A program made the position numbers and the translations under genes. A DNA stretch of 64,000 nt from Phycisphaerae bacterium (GTDB lineage: Bacteria; Chloroflexota; Anaerolineae; 4572-78; J111). How positions within the stretch are numbered: the stretch's first letter is position 1; every line of letters starts with the position of its first letter. The notes beneath the pieces were generated by a model that saw only the letters and a program-made list of their open reading frames with translations, did no database searches and was not told the DNA's origin. Of the stretch, positions 45,012 to 54,994 are shown in pieces. The stretch is from positions 1 through 64,000 of the forward strand of contig JANQQF010000071.1 of the NCBI GenBank assembly GCA_028285035.1. The letters are read 5' to 3'.

Positions 45012-46754
45012 CTAGAACAAACCAACAATCTTGCCGGTTTCGAAGTCGATATCGACGTTCATCAAGGCAGGCTTGGAGGGGAGTCCTGGCATTGTGCGCA
45101 TTGTCCCGAGTAGCGGGTAGATGAAGCCAGCGCCAACGCTCGCACGAACTTCGCGGATGGGCACGGTAAAGCCAGAGGGGCGACCTTTCAAGCTCGGATC
45201 GTGAGAGATACTGAGGTGGGTTTTAGCCATACAAATCGGCAACTCACCAAAGCCAGCCTCTTCAAAAGTCTTGATCTGGCGTTCGGCCAACGGCTCATAG
45301 GTCACGCCATCAGCACCGTACATATCGATGGCAATCTTTTCGATTTTTTGCTTGATGGACCAATCCAGCGGATAGAGGAAATCGAAGTTGCTGGGTTTTT
45401 CACAGGCTGCGACTACGGCTTCAGCCAACTCAGCCGCACCTTTACCACCTTCGGCCCAATGGTTGCTCATCACAGCTGTTTCTGCCCCGGCTTCAACGGC
45501 TAGTTTCTTGACCAGTTCGATTTCGGCATCGGTGTCAGTGGCGAAACGATTGACCGCGACCACGGCGGGGATACCATAGCGCTTCACATTCTCAATGTGG
45601 GCCGCTAAATTGGAAATTCCTTTTTCCAGCAAATCGAGGTTTTCTTCAGTGTACGCTTTGTCCAAGGGCCGTCCGGCAACAACAGCTGGGCCACCACCGT
45701 GCATCTTCAAGGCGCGGATGGTGGCAACCAAGACGACAGCGTTGGGAATGAGGCCTGAGTAGCGACACTTGATGTTGAAGAACTTCTCCATTCCAATGTC
45801 TGCGCCAAAGCCCGACTCAGTGATCACATACTCGCCTAATTTGAGAGCGATTTGGTCAGCAACAATCGAGCTGTTCCCATGAGCGATGTTAGCAAATGGA
45901 CCGGCGTGAACAAAGGCAGGTTGCCCTTCTAACGTCTGCATCAAGTTTGGCATAATGGCATCCTTCATCAAAACGGTCACCGCGCCAGCCACTTGCAAAT
46001 CCTCGGCAGTTACAGGCTCTCCGCGATTGTTGAGGGCTACCACCATTTTACCAAAGCGTTCGCGCATATCCTTGACGCTTGTCGCGAGGGCCAAAATTGC
46101 CATAATTTCAGAAGCAACGGTGATATCAAAACCACTTTCGCGAGGAACACCATCTAAACGACCGCCCAACCCAATGTTTACATTGCGCAACGCACGATCA
46201 TTCATATCAACTACGCGGTTCCAGCTAATGTTGTAGGGGTCGATGTCGAGCCGTTTCAGGCCAATTTTCTCTAGCTGCTCATCACTTTGACGAGCTTCGT
46301 GGTAGATACGAGCATCCAAAGCAGCCGCAACCAAATTGTGAGCCGCGCTGATCGCGTGGATATCGCCGGTCAAATGGAGGTTGAAATCTTCCATTGGAAT
46401 GACCTGGCTATAACCACCCCCAGCCGCGCCCCCCTTGATCCCAAAGGTCGGCCCCATGCTGGGCTGTCGAATACAGGCAATTGATTTCTTGCCAATATAA
46501 CCCAAGCCTTGGGTTAACCCAATGGTTGTTGTACTCTTACCTTCACCTAACGGAGTGGGCGTAATCGCGGTAACATCAATATATTTTCCTTGCGGTCGAT
46601 CAGCAAATTTTTCAGTTACATCAAGATGTACTTTGGCCTTATTTTTGCCATACATCTCAAGATCATCTTCGGTTAAGCCAAGGATTGCAGCTATTTCGGC
46701 GATAGGTTTTACTGTCGCCGCCTGGGCAATTTCCAAATCGCTAGGTACAGACAT
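45012..46754 (-). CDS. fhs: Formate--tetrahydrofolate ligase
   Basis: Joins formate to tetrahydrofolate with ATP to give 10-formyl-THF. 580 residues, slightly longer than many bacterial Fhs. P-loop [13 protein letters not shown] (GEGKST at 70-75), [31 protein letters not shown] and the [22 protein letters not shown] segment are diagnostic. Start has AAAGGAG upstream. Followed in the folate pathway by the cyclohydrolase gene next to it. With HPS/PHI at 12.7-13.9 kb it adds to the one-carbon theme. Confidence 0.97.
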   Translation of the reverse strand: MSVPSDLEIAQAATVKPIAEIAAILGLTEDDLEMYGKNKAKVHLDVTEKFADRPQGKYIDVTAITPTPLGEGKSTTTIGLTQGLGYIGKKSIACIRQPSMGPTFGIKGGAAGGGYSQVIPMEDFNLHLTGDIHAISAAHNLVAAALDARIYHEARQSDEQLEKIGLKRLDIDPYNISWNRVVDMNDRALRNVNIGLGGRLDGVPRESGFDITVASEIMAILALATSVKDMRERFGKMVVALNNRGEPVTAEDLQVAGAVTVLMKDAIMPNLMQTLEGQPAFVHAGPFANIAHGNSSIVADQIALKLGEYVITESGFGADIGMEKFFNIKCRYSGLIPNAVVLVATIRALKMHGGGPAVVAGRPLDKAYTEENLDLLEKGISNLAAHIENVKRYGIPAVVAVNRFATDTDAEIELVKKLAVEAGAETAVMSNHWAEGGKGAAELAEAVVAACEKPSNFDFLYPLDWSIKQKIEKIAIDMYGADGVTYEPLAERQIKTFEEAGFGELPICMAKTHLSISHDPSLKGRPSGFTVPIREVRASVGAGFIYPLLGTMRTMPGLPSKPALMNVDIDFETGKIVGLF

Positions 46755-46845
46755 AAAAAAATTTCTCCTTTGAAAATAGTTGATAATTTTATAAAATTAG
46801 AATCGTCACATCAGCGCCTGTATCGATTTACGGTTTTAGATTTTA

Positions 46846-46894
46846 GATTTACGATTGGATTAAATAATCCAGACTGAGCCGCCAATCGTAAATC
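46846..46894. repeat. Heptad-repeat hairpin
   Basis: GATTTACGATTGG (46846-46858) pairs exactly with 46882-46894. Outside it further seven-base units (TTTACGG, TTTTAGA, TTTTAGA) extend the element to about 46829-46915. It fills the gap between the two folate genes and resembles the copy at 24957-25037. Confidence 0.7.
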
Positions 46895-46973
46895 ATAAAT
46901 CGCAAATTGGCCGATAACGAATTTACAACCTTACGAAATCGACATGTTTTTGTCGATAATTCTACATAAGGAA

Positions 46974-47597
46974 TTACAGCATCCCTTTAACTAACTCATA
47001 AACTTCGTCGGCCAATTCATCATGACCAACCAAAATACTGTCCAACTTGGCCTGATGCGTGGCAACAAATTCTTCATCTTTGAGCGCACCAAGGTTGATC
47101 AGGACATTCAAGGCCGCACTCTTCAAACCAGCCTGAGCACACAACACGGCAACGCCAGCATCACTGACAACCATACGGTTGCCCAGTTCTGCTGCTGGTT
47201 TACATAAGGCAATGACGTCGGCACAAGCCTGGGCCGCCGCAAGCGGAGCGAGGGTCGCTTTCTTTGTGTTTTCCTGAATGGCAGCACTTCGAATAGCTTT
47301 TTCCTCATCTGTCTCTTTGGGCATCCCATAAGCACCCATTAGCGCATTGAAGGCAACCACATCCTCATCCATCATATCAGTGAGACGTGCGCGCAGAGCT
47401 TCAGACTTCTCTAATAACGCCTTCATCTGATCCTCAACCTCGGCATATTTCTTTTTACCGATGGTCAAGTTACAGACCATACTAACCAAGGCAGCACCGG
47501 TAGCACCAGATAATGCCGCTGCCCCACCTCCACCAGGTGTTGAGGCCGAACTGGCCAATTCATCTAAAAAGGTTTGTATTGTTTGTTCTTTGGACAT
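46974..47597 (-). CDS. fchA: Methenyltetrahydrofolate cyclohydrolase (FTCD C-terminal family)
   Basis: 207 residues, all-helical cyclodeaminase/cyclohydrolase family. FLDELASSASTPGGGGAAALSGATGAALVSMVCNLTIGKKKY is diagnostic, and AAELGNRMVVSDAGVAVLCAQAGL follows. Interconverts 10-formyl-THF and methenyl-THF together with the neighbouring Fhs. AGGAGAG lies eight bases before the ATG. The 219-base gap to fhs contains a heptad hairpin. Confidence 0.88.
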   Translation of the reverse strand: MSKEQTIQTFLDELASSASTPGGGGAAALSGATGAALVSMVCNLTIGKKKYAEVEDQMKALLEKSEALRARLTDMMDEDVVAFNALMGAYGMPKETDEEKAIRSAAIQENTKKATLAPLAAAQACADVIALCKPAAELGNRMVVSDAGVAVLCAQAGLKSAALNVLINLGALKDEEFVATHQAKLDSILVGHDELADEVYELVKGML

Positions 47598-47670
47598 AAA
47601 GTGACTCTCCTAAAAAATATTGTCCAGCAGCAATTATTTAGCCCTTCCATCCCAAAGTCACTAAATTAAC

Positions 47671-47742
47671 AGTAAATAGTAATTGGTAAATGGTAATTGA
47701 TAAATCGAACAATTAATTACCATTTACTGTTTACTATTTACC
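47671..47742. repeat. Heptad-repeat hairpin
   Basis: Left arm of seven-base units AGTAAAT, AGTAATT, GGTAAAT, GGTAATT (47671-47698); the right arm 47715-47742 is its complement at 24 of 28 positions. Closely related in sequence to the copy at 1716-1767. Confidence 0.75.
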
Positions 47743-47797
47743 AAAAATAGATCTACTGGTTTACTCAAGCTAAATGTTTAGTTAAACCAAACACAAA

Positions 47798-47826
47798 ACC
47801 GCTTCTCTTAAGGTCAGAGAAGCGGT
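47798..47826 (-). terminator. Rho-independent terminator of the sigma factor gene
   Basis: ACCGCTTCTCT (47798-47808) and its complement (47816-47826), loop of seven bases, followed on the minus strand by TTTTGTGTTTGG. It lies 78 bases after the stop codon. Confidence 0.75.
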
Positions 47827-47903
47827 ATCAAGAAGTGCGGCTTATTATCTACAAAACCGTTAATATATCAAATGTCGATCACCCATTTTGGTGGGTCTAT
47901 TTT

Positions 47904-49019
47904 CTACTCAAGAAAATCCCGTAGACGGCGGCTACGGCGAGGGTGTCGTAGCTTGCTGAGGGCTTTGGCTTCGATTTGGCGAATACGTTCGCGAGTGACG
48001 CCAAATTTCTGACCAACCTCTTCAAGGGTATAGGCCCGGCCATCTTGCAGACCAAAGCGGAGTTGCAAAACTCGGCCCTCACGCGCAGTGAGAGACCCAA
48101 GAACATCGGAAAGACGTTCGCGCAAGAGTTCTTGGATCGCTGTGTCGGGTGGGGGTGGGGTATTGTCGTCTTCAATAAAATCGCCAAGGTTGCTGTCCAT
48201 ATCCTCGCCCACTTCCATTTCTAAAGAGAGGGGATATTGTGCGGCTTGACGAATACGTTCTAAGAGACGGGTAGTAATACCCATTGCTTCGGCAATTTCT
48301 TCCTCGGTGGGTTCATTACCATTTTTCTGGACCAATTCCCGCGAAACGCGAGAAAGCTGGGTGATGCGCTCGCCCATATGGACAGGCACACGAATGGTGC
48401 GGCCTTGGTCAGAGAGAGCACGGCTCACCGCTTGGCGAATCCACCAAGTGGCGTAGGTACTCAATTTGAAGCCACGTTGGTACTCAAATTTCTCCACAGC
48501 TTTGATCAAACCGATATTCCCCTCTTGAATTAAATCCATGAAGGAAACGCCGTGACCCACATATTTCTTGGCAATACTAACGACTAAGCGGAAGTTTGAC
48601 TCGATCAGTTTACAACGAGCGGCTTGACCTGCGATGACGTCTCGTTTTAACGCGTGAGCTGACTTACCGCTCAGTGAAGGATCGGGCTGATTGAGCCAAA
48701 TCGCAGCTTTCTTGCCTTGCTCAATGGTTTTGGCTAACTGAACTTCCTCAGCGTGGCTTAAAAGGGAGATGCGGCTAATCTCTTTGAGATACAAAGCAAT
48801 TGTATCATCAACACTCAAATCTGGTGTCACTTGATCTGGCGTAAAGAAGTCATCATATTCCTCTTCAGCACCAGCATCATCAGCTTGGGCCGAATTGCCG
48901 TCTGCTTGATTAAAAGCATCAAAATCTTGATTTTGGCCAAGGAATTCTTGATCAGGTTGTTTTACAAGGTAGTTTAATGAGTCCGTTGGTGATTTTGTCT
49001 GGATATAATCTGCCAACAT
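47904..49019 (-). CDS. sigA: RNA polymerase sigma-70 factor, RpoD/SigA type
   Basis: 371 residues. Region 1.2 ([29 protein letters not shown]), region 2 ([43 protein letters not shown]), region 3 ([20 protein letters not shown]) and region 4.2 ([31 protein letters not shown]) are complete. It lacks a long region 1.1, having about 80 acidic residues instead. Primary or primary-like sigma factor; organisms of this phylum can carry more than one. Promoter at 49126-49154; GGGGG precedes the ATG. Confidence 0.95.
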   Translation of the reverse strand: MLADYIQTKSPTDSLNYLVKQPDQEFLGQNQDFDAFNQADGNSAQADDAGAEEEYDDFFTPDQVTPDLSVDDTIALYLKEISRISLLSHAEEVQLAKTIEQGKKAAIWLNQPDPSLSGKSAHALKRDVIAGQAARCKLIESNFRLVVSIAKKYVGHGVSFMDLIQEGNIGLIKAVEKFEYQRGFKLSTYATWWIRQAVSRALSDQGRTIRVPVHMGERITQLSRVSRELVQKNGNEPTEEEIAEAMGITTRLLERIRQAAQYPLSLEMEVGEDMDSNLGDFIEDDNTPPPPDTAIQELLRERLSDVLGSLTAREGRVLQLRFGLQDGRAYTLEEVGQKFGVTRERIRQIEAKALSKLRHPRRSRRLRDFLE

Positions 49020-49333
49020 AGTGAGGATCCCCCTTTTTAATGGCGGTATGAAGTATAGGTGTTTATTAGCGTTTTATGAGGAAGGCTATCGTTGCCTCTA
49101 CCACAAGCGTTGTAATATGTCAAGTAGTATAACATACTTTAAACCGTGTTGCAATAGGTATTATGGAAAGTTAAGATTAAATTTTCATATTTTGCTCCGA
49201 AAATTGGGAAAATTTCATTCATGTGGAAGGTTGTGAGGTGTTTTTGACGATATACATAATTACACAAAATTACACTTTTTGATGTAGTATTTTTGTACTA
49301 TCTTGAGTAAATTTTTACCGAAGACATACAAAT
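49020..49333. other. Intergenic region upstream of the sigma factor gene
   Basis: 314 bases, AT-rich. It contains the minus-strand promoter at 49126-49154 and a leader of about 100 bases to the ATG. Nothing else recognised. Confidence 0.5.
49126..49154 (-). promoter_or_regulatory. Promoter of the sigma factor gene
   Basis: On the minus strand TTGCAA (49154-49149) and TATACT (49131-49126) are separated by 17 bases. Confidence 0.65.
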
Positions 49334-49729
49334 TTATCGCCGTATTTCTTGGCTCTGATAAGTTTGCTTGTTTTCTTGCAAAATCCCACTCATCACAAGG
49401 CTGACAAGGCTCATCAATACACTGGCGATGAATGCCCACCAAAATCCATTGACCTCAAATCGAAATCCAGCGAGCCAATCAGTTAATAGCAACATTAGGG
49501 CATTTACTACAAAAGTGAATAAGCCAAGGGTTAAGATGTAAAAGGGGCAGGTGACAATCGCTAGAATGGGTTTAATGAGGGTATTCACCAAACCAAAAAT
49601 AATAGCCACAAAAAATAGATTGATCGCAAAGCCAGATCCTTCACCGGCCAATCGTACCCCTGGTAAAATAATTACAGCGACACCAAGGGCAACCATATTG
49701 ATCACTAATCGAATGAGAAAAGAGGACAT
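49334..49729 (-). CDS. Small membrane protein of the YvlD/phage holin 4_2 family
   Basis: 131 residues, four membrane helices: VINMVALGVAVIILPGV, LFFVAIIFGLVNTLIKPILAI, LGLFTFVVNALMLLLTDWLAGF and FWWAFIASVLMSLVSLVM. The NTLIKPIL and FVVNALMLLLT segments are diagnostic. Despite the family name these are mostly chromosomal bacterial proteins of unknown function and not proof of a prophage. Six bases separate it from the upstream gene. Confidence 0.85.
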   Translation of the reverse strand: MSSFLIRLVINMVALGVAVIILPGVRLAGEGSGFAINLFFVAIIFGLVNTLIKPILAIVTCPFYILTLGLFTFVVNALMLLLTDWLAGFRFEVNGFWWAFIASVLMSLVSLVMSGILQENKQTYQSQEIRR

Positions 49730-49735
49730 TATGCT

Positions 49736-50545
49736 TTACCCGCCCATCATTAATTTATTTCGGGTGGTGACAATTGTATCGGCCACCGCTTGACCTAGAG
49801 CTAAGCCATCTGGGCTGACCGTATTTGGGGAGCCTCGTACAATTCTGAATTGGGGTTTTGCCTCAAGGTGGAGGGCTGGGATACCTTGCTGCCCAGCTGC
49901 CCAAAGCGAAGTCGTCTTGGTCGCAGGCAGTTGCAACTGGCCCGTCGCTGTATCTCCACCCACTTGAAAAATAAGGGCATCTCGCTGGGCCGCTTTTGTT
50001 TGTATCCCCAAGCTAAATTGATAGCTCAGGTGGTGAGCCAACTTCTCCCCAAAGACGAGGGTATCCGTCACAAAGTTACTCCCCGCGCTTAACTCCAACT
50101 GAAGCGTCCGTTTACCGCTAGAGGCATGGCACTCAAAAAGGAGGTGCGATGGTTCTCGAAAAACTTCTCGACAATAGGGGGTGTCCAAAACTTTGTTGGG
50201 ATCATTTTTAGAGGCCCGGGCCATCACTACGAGTTTACAGGGAATGTTTTGGCTCCGAAGTTGAGAGAAGATGACCAAGCCAATTGAAACCACATTATCA
50301 TCCCCCTTACGAGAATTGATACGACCAAATTGATCAAATCGCTCCTCACAAATGCGCCAAATCCCATCAGGCACTTGATGAGGGACACCAATGACTACCT
50401 GATAAGGAGGCTGGCCGTGACGTAACACAATCAATTGGTTCTTTGCCTTGAACAGTTTACTCAAAGCGATATGAGGTACGCGATTGGGGATATCCCACAG
50501 AACCCGTGACTTGTTTTTTGGGGATGATAAATAAGGTGCAGTCAT
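49736..50545 (-). CDS. Uncharacterised protein with LFECHASSGKRTLQLELSAG motif
   Basis: 269 residues, soluble, no signal peptide. I do not recognise the family. Noticeable are GDDNVVSIGLVIFSQLRSQNIPCKLVVMAR, ECHASSGKRTLQLELSAGSN and the C-terminal SPDGLALGQAVADTI. The His and Glu in the second segment recall metal sites of hydrolases on N-acyl or gamma-glutamyl substrates, but this is weak. Overlaps nothing and is translationally close to the holin-like gene. Confidence 0.6.
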   Translation of the reverse strand: MTAPYLSSPKNKSRVLWDIPNRVPHIALSKLFKAKNQLIVLRHGQPPYQVVIGVPHQVPDGIWRICEERFDQFGRINSRKGDDNVVSIGLVIFSQLRSQNIPCKLVVMARASKNDPNKVLDTPYCREVFREPSHLLFECHASSGKRTLQLELSAGSNFVTDTLVFGEKLAHHLSYQFSLGIQTKAAQRDALIFQVGGDTATGQLQLPATKTTSLWAAGQQGIPALHLEAKPQFRIVRGSPNTVSPDGLALGQAVADTIVTTRNKLMMGG

Positions 50546-50622
50546 AAAGTACCTATCTTTTTCATATTTCGTGTCTTACAACATATAATACTTCTCGAAA
50601 ATAAAAAATGAGGTAAACACCA

Positions 50623-51384
50623 TTGAAACATCGACTTGTTATATTGAGTTTAATTAGCACCTTGCTTTTTGTAATTGCGGCAAGGTATCAACCCGTAATG
50701 CCGGACCCTGATCAACACACCGCACAAGAACTAGCGCTACAGACAACGACAACGCCTGTGGCAGAGCGTCCATTTCAACTTCCCTTTGCTGAACCCGCTG
50801 GTCCCGATACATGGTTGGTGGCACAGCCCTATGGTAACACAGTTGGCGCATATTTTCAACGGTTTTCTACATATGGACTTTCCGGAGGGATTCACTTTGG
50901 TCTCGACCTTTCGGCCCCCTGTGGCACTGAAGTCGTGGCTATTGCCGATGGATTTGTATTTGCCGTCGATGGCCCGTTCGGCTCTCCCCCACACAACCTG
51001 ATGATTGATCACCCTGATTTGGGTTATGCCTCAATGTATGGGCATTTGTTACAGCCCCCCAACCTCAGACCCGACCAATTTGTCCAGCAAGGCGAAGTCA
51101 TTGCTCTCTCTGGCACCTCCGGCCCAGATTGTGATCGCGGGGCACATCTTCATCTGGAAATTCGCGATCTCAATCACGTTCAAAAATTCAATCCCCTGCC
51201 CTTGATTGAGGCTAATTGGGACAATTTGTATTTGTATGGAAGCGGACCGCGAACTTTTATGCGCAATCTGGACAATCCCCGACAATGGCAAAACTTATAT
51301 GACCAGCCTGAAGTACGCACTGGTGGCCCCATCGTCAATGATTTTGAAAATACCTGGCCTTTGGACTGGAGCTTACCCGAATGA
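50623..51384 (+). CDS. Exported M23-family metallopeptidase
   Basis: 253 residues. N-terminal helix (LVILSLISTLLFVIAARY) for export or anchoring. The LytM domain has HFGLD (first His and Asp ligands), YGH in SMYGHLL and HLHLEI with the HxH pair, so it should cleave peptidoglycan cross-links. A C-terminal stretch of about 60 residues (FMRNLDNPRQWQNLYDQ) is outside the domain. TTG start preceded by TGAGGT. Overlaps the next gene by four bases (ATGA). Confidence 0.88.
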   Translation: MKHRLVILSLISTLLFVIAARYQPVMPDPDQHTAQELALQTTTTPVAERPFQLPFAEPAGPDTWLVAQPYGNTVGAYFQRFSTYGLSGGIHFGLDLSAPCGTEVVAIADGFVFAVDGPFGSPPHNLMIDHPDLGYASMYGHLLQPPNLRPDQFVQQGEVIALSGTSGPDCDRGAHLHLEIRDLNHVQKFNPLPLIEANWDNLYLYGSGPRTFMRNLDNPRQWQNLYDQPEVRTGGPIVNDFENTWPLDWSLPE

Positions 51385-52598
51385 GATTATACATCCTGGC
51401 GTTTTGTTTACTGATCCTTTTTCTCACTGCGTGCAATTCATCCGAAGAAATCAGTCAGGCTGACACGTCAGCCCCTACAAATACCATTGAATTGTTGCCA
51501 ACGGATACACCTTCATCAAGCCCAACACCGACTGACACGGCAACAGTCACCCCCAGCCCATCGCCAACAAGCACTTCGACACCAACTCCTCCTCCAACCC
51601 TGACCCCAACACTAGGGCCGACAGACACCCCAACCGCAACGCCATTGCCACCAATTCGGCAATTAACAACCGGAGAGTGTTGCACAGGCATTGGCTGGAG
51701 CCAAGATAGCACCCAAATTCGATTTATTGATCAGCCCAGCCTTGATGAAGCTTTGGGTGTATGGGGCATTGATGTGGGTGTTTGGCAAAGCGAGCCACTT
51801 TTAGTCAGTGAACGCCTAGGCGTTTACAATCGCGACCAAACGATCATTGCCTATCCCGACCGTAATCAAGGGGTGGTCGTTGTTGAAAATCTTGATGATG
51901 GCGAAATCAACACCATCGACACCCAAGGCCGGCGAGTATCATTTACGCCAGATGATCGAATATTATGGACGCTATTTGACGATGATCGCCCGCAACAATC
52001 CCGCTTTGTAGAAATATGGTTGGCTGACAGTGATGGGGGTAATCCTGAGCGTCTAACGACATTAGAACGTGGCTCACCTGCCGCTTGGCTAACCGACACC
52101 GATCTATTGATCACTACCCGAATTCAAGACACGCAAAGCATTTCAATTTCAACCCTCTCAATCAATGATGGAACGGTGCAAGAAATTGGTCGGCTTCCCG
52201 CCATTCGAGATGGGTTACTCAGCCCAGATAAGCGCCATTTGGTCTATATGACCCGGTTTGAGGCAGAAACGGTGCCAAATGGCGTGTGGTTAATTGACCT
52301 GGAAGATGAAACACTTGAACCAAAACGGCTTCCCTTTTTCGGATCCTATCGCTGGCGGAATGCAGACAGTTTGGTCTACGTCCCGTTTGATTTGAGCGCT
52401 ACAAATCACACTTTTTACGAATACAACATTCTAACCGAGGAAACACGACGGCTCACCCCTGACGATCCGGTGGCCAATAATCTGTTCATTGCCAATAACG
52501 AATGGCGTGTCTCGCCCGATGGCAACAAAATTGCTTTTGTGGCAACGCAGGATCAGCAGTTACGGGGTATTTGGGTGATTGATTTACCAAGGCCGTAA
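51381..52598 (+). CDS. Lipoprotein with Ser/Thr/Pro stalk and TolB-like beta-propeller
   Basis: 405 residues. Signal peptide and lipobox LTAC (Cys at 18). A stalk of about 50 residues of Ser, Thr and Pro in TPS/TPT pattern follows, common in Chloroflexota surface proteins. From about residue 95 a WD40/TolB-like propeller starts (RQLTTGECCTGIGWSQDSTQIRFID) with repeats such as LSPDKRHLVYMTRFE and VSPDGNKIAFVATQD. Translationally coupled to the M23 peptidase through ATGA. Surface-anchored; role unknown. Confidence 0.8.
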   Translation: MRLYILAFCLLILFLTACNSSEEISQADTSAPTNTIELLPTDTPSSSPTPTDTATVTPSPSPTSTSTPTPPPTLTPTLGPTDTPTATPLPPIRQLTTGECCTGIGWSQDSTQIRFIDQPSLDEALGVWGIDVGVWQSEPLLVSERLGVYNRDQTIIAYPDRNQGVVVVENLDDGEINTIDTQGRRVSFTPDDRILWTLFDDDRPQQSRFVEIWLADSDGGNPERLTTLERGSPAAWLTDTDLLITTRIQDTQSISISTLSINDGTVQEIGRLPAIRDGLLSPDKRHLVYMTRFEAETVPNGVWLIDLEDETLEPKRLPFFGSYRWRNADSLVYVPFDLSATNHTFYEYNILTEETRRLTPDDPVANNLFIANNEWRVSPDGNKIAFVATQDQQLRGIWVIDLPRP

Positions 52599-52631
52599 GG
52601 ACAGGTGTTGAGGGCTGGGAAAAGGTATTCA

Positions 52632-53681
52632 TCAAACAACAGCCACGGTAGGTCGTAAATTTAATGAGCAAACACACTGTCGGCAGATGGGATCATCATC
52701 CATATCTAAATTTTGCCGAAAGGTGAGCGAGGTGGGGTTATTCAACAAACTCGGTAGGGGCGTTTCTCGGATATTACCAATTGAATTGTGGAAAAAACAA
52801 GGGCGTACGGTTCCATCAGCCTCGACGACGGCCGACACCCACGGGGCATTACAACGTACTGAGGGAAATTGCGACTCGCCTTGAAGGGCGGCGTAGTAAT
52901 CATAAATACGACGGATTTTATCAGGCGACTCTGCAATAAATCCTGTCTCAAAATCACTCAGGTAATCCTGGATCAACTGCTCAATGACATTTTCCAAATG
53001 AGGTAACTGATCTGACGATATTTGAACCGTCTCAGTCTGATCATCAGCCCACGGCTCTGGCCGGTTGAAGGCTTCAGTTGAGACATCAGCCGGAAGAAAA
53101 CTAATTTGATCAAGACCGATGTCTCGAGCCGCGTCAATGATGTTGGGCCAATCCGTAAAATTGCCAGCCTGAATGACACAGCGGGCTGAAATGTTAAATT
53201 TGGGGTCAAGAGATTTAACCGCTTGCACACCCTCTCGCAGTTTAGTGTAGGCATTTGGAATACGGCGGATCGCGTTGTGAACCGCCTCCGAGCCGTCAAG
53301 GGACACAATAACCTCGTCTGTTCGGGTGACCACTTCCTGAGCATATCGCACTAAAAGAAGTCCGGTGGACAAAATTGTGACCTTCATTCCTTCGGCCCGA
53401 AGCAAGTCACACAAACGAAATAAATTTGTGTTCATCAAGGCTTCCCCGCCGGACATCACTACTTGGCGTGTGTGCAGCATCTTTAGGGAAGTCAGCAAAT
53501 CCTTCACATCTGCCTCAGTCAATTGCTGGATATTGCCGTTGTCCTTCCAGATATCACACATCACACAACGACAGTTGCATCCGCTGTGAGGCATCAGAAT
53601 GACGATCGGTAACGCGTAAATTTTATCCGTTTTCAAAGTTAAATATCGTTTTGCCGCTTCGATACCAAATGTTCGGGCCAT
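52632..53681 (-). CDS. Radical SAM protein with SPASM-like C-terminus
   Basis: 349 residues. The cluster motif CNCRCVMC (C-x3-C-x2-C) is followed by DIWKDNG and MSGGEALM, the GGE motif that binds SAM. The C-terminal part has APWVSAVVEADGTVRPCFFHNSIGN and ends with CRQCVC, the Cys-rich form of SPASM or twitch domains that bind extra iron-sulphur clusters. Start at 53681 follows GAAGGA by seven bases; the longer frame overlaps the upstream gene site. Last gene of the long minus-strand cluster. Substrate unknown; SPASM enzymes often modify peptides, but MoaA-like small-molecule roles occur. Confidence 0.85.
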   Translation of the reverse strand: MARTFGIEAAKRYLTLKTDKIYALPIVILMPHSGCNCRCVMCDIWKDNGNIQQLTEADVKDLLTSLKMLHTRQVVMSGGEALMNTNLFRLCDLLRAEGMKVTILSTGLLLVRYAQEVVTRTDEVIVSLDGSEAVHNAIRRIPNAYTKLREGVQAVKSLDPKFNISARCVIQAGNFTDWPNIIDAARDIGLDQISFLPADVSTEAFNRPEPWADDQTETVQISSDQLPHLENVIEQLIQDYLSDFETGFIAESPDKIRRIYDYYAALQGESQFPSVRCNAPWVSAVVEADGTVRPCFFHNSIGNIRETPLPSLLNNPTSLTFRQNLDMDDDPICRQCVCSLNLRPTVAVV

Positions 53682-53696
53682 GTTGTTGTCCTTCAA

Positions 53697-54947
53697 TCAA
53701 CTCTTTGAGGTCGCTGAAATTTCCCTTTGATCTGTGTATTTTATTACCGCTTCAAATTTCATCTGTCTAACAATCCCTCCCCATAACAACCAACCGCCAT
53801 ACAATCGAGGGTACGCCAGCAGGGCCAGCCAGCCAACACTCAAAGCTGGGCTTTCATAGGGGATCGGTAAGATCAGTAAGGCAATTGCGCCAAACAGGAG
53901 CAAATAGTTGGTGATCCCCATTTGGTGGAATTGCGCTTGCAGCACCAACCGGTCTACCAGAATAAAGATTGGGATTAGCATCATAACAAAATGATGCTCC
54001 TCGGCCACAGGCAGCAGAATGACACTCAAAATAACTAACGCCGAAAAAAAAAGCTCAGGAGCTGCTTTCAAGCCTAGCCACAGCGTTATCCCTGTAGCAC
54101 TCGCCATTATGGTCAAAGTGAGAAGCTGCCCTACGATGGGCATGTCAAGCAAAGGAGCGGGATTCCAATGAGCATCATAACGAAACAAGTGCTCAAAAAA
54201 TCCGGCGGTCGTTTGGTAGGCAGTGACGGTCTTGATTGGACTATCAGACACGCGAATGACAGCCTGAATGTATGACCGCCAAGTTTCTACGCCAATCCAG
54301 GGGAGACTAGCGATGACAATCAGAGCCATCAATCCGATCCCCCAAGCTAAAGACAGCCATTGTCGTCGAACCAAGAAAAACAGCCATAAAGCTGCTCCTG
54401 TTGTCTTCAAAACGAAAGCCACTCCCAAGGCACTGCCCGCTAAACCATTATAACCGTGTACGATACCCAACAAGGTCAGGACAAAAAGAAAAAAGAATAA
54501 AATGATCGTTTGATCTTCATGAAAGTTTGCGGCGCTGCCTGGAAAAATCAAAGCAAGGGACACTAATCCTGACCAGATGATAAGTGATGGTTTTTGTCGA
54601 TGACTCTGAGGTAGGGCATATAAAAGTAAGCCTAATGAGACTAAAAACAAACCAGCCATCGCCCAGGTCCAAACATCCCGTGCAGTAACCGGCGGCAACC
54701 CTGCCAATGGCAGCATAATCCAAGAGACAGTCGGGAGTGTTGGGCTAAACACTTCATGCATTGGCTGTTGGATTTTAAGTTGAAGCTGACTATTAAACCA
54801 AGCATCATCATAAATCAACGGGCTAATTCGCCCCTCCAATAAAAGAGCCGTAGCAGTATAATAGGCCGCAAAGCCTCGCAAAGGGCGTTGTGTTGCTGGC
54901 CAAACAATTCGAGTGAAAAAGAACGCCAAGGCTATTGAGACCACCAA
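53697..54947 (-). CDS. GT87-type membrane glycosyltransferase
   Basis: 416 residues, about ten membrane helices. The first periplasmic loop has GFAAYYTATALLLEGRISPLIYDDAWF, the typical GT87 (DUF2029) opening with an Asp-rich catalytic loop and tyrosines. These enzymes transfer mannose or another sugar from polyprenyl phosphate outside the membrane. The start is uncertain: TTG at 54947 cuts the first helix, while the frame is open back to about 55020 and reads GKRVRYAVALLVVSIALAFF. No standard start codon exists there; ATT at 54992 is a candidate. 47 bases after the amidohydrolase stop. Confidence 0.75.
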   Translation of the reverse strand: MVVSIALAFFFTRIVWPATQRPLRGFAAYYTATALLLEGRISPLIYDDAWFNSQLQLKIQQPMHEVFSPTLPTVSWIMLPLAGLPPVTARDVWTWAMAGLFLVSLGLLLYALPQSHRQKPSLIIWSGLVSLALIFPGSAANFHEDQTIILFFFLFVLTLLGIVHGYNGLAGSALGVAFVLKTTGAALWLFFLVRRQWLSLAWGIGLMALIVIASLPWIGVETWRSYIQAVIRVSDSPIKTVTAYQTTAGFFEHLFRYDAHWNPAPLLDMPIVGQLLTLTIMASATGITLWLGLKAAPELFFSALVILSVILLPVAEEHHFVMMLIPIFILVDRLVLQAQFHQMGITNYLLLFGAIALLILPIPYESPALSVGWLALLAYPRLYGGWLLWGGIVRQMKFEAVIKYTDQREISATSKS

Positions 54948-54994
54948 AAGTGCAACTGCATAGCGAACTCTTTTTCCAAAAAGGTGTATAATCC

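Larger units (their letters stand above)
47598..47903. other. Intergenic region with heptad hairpin and terminator
   Basis: 306 bases upstream of fchA and downstream of the sigma factor gene. Contents are the hairpin at 47671-47742 and the terminator at 47798-47826. No gene. Confidence 0.6.

Noticed and set aside
49334..49729. Prophage holin
   Set aside because: The YvlD/holin 4_2 family is common in bacterial chromosomes and no phage structural genes are present.
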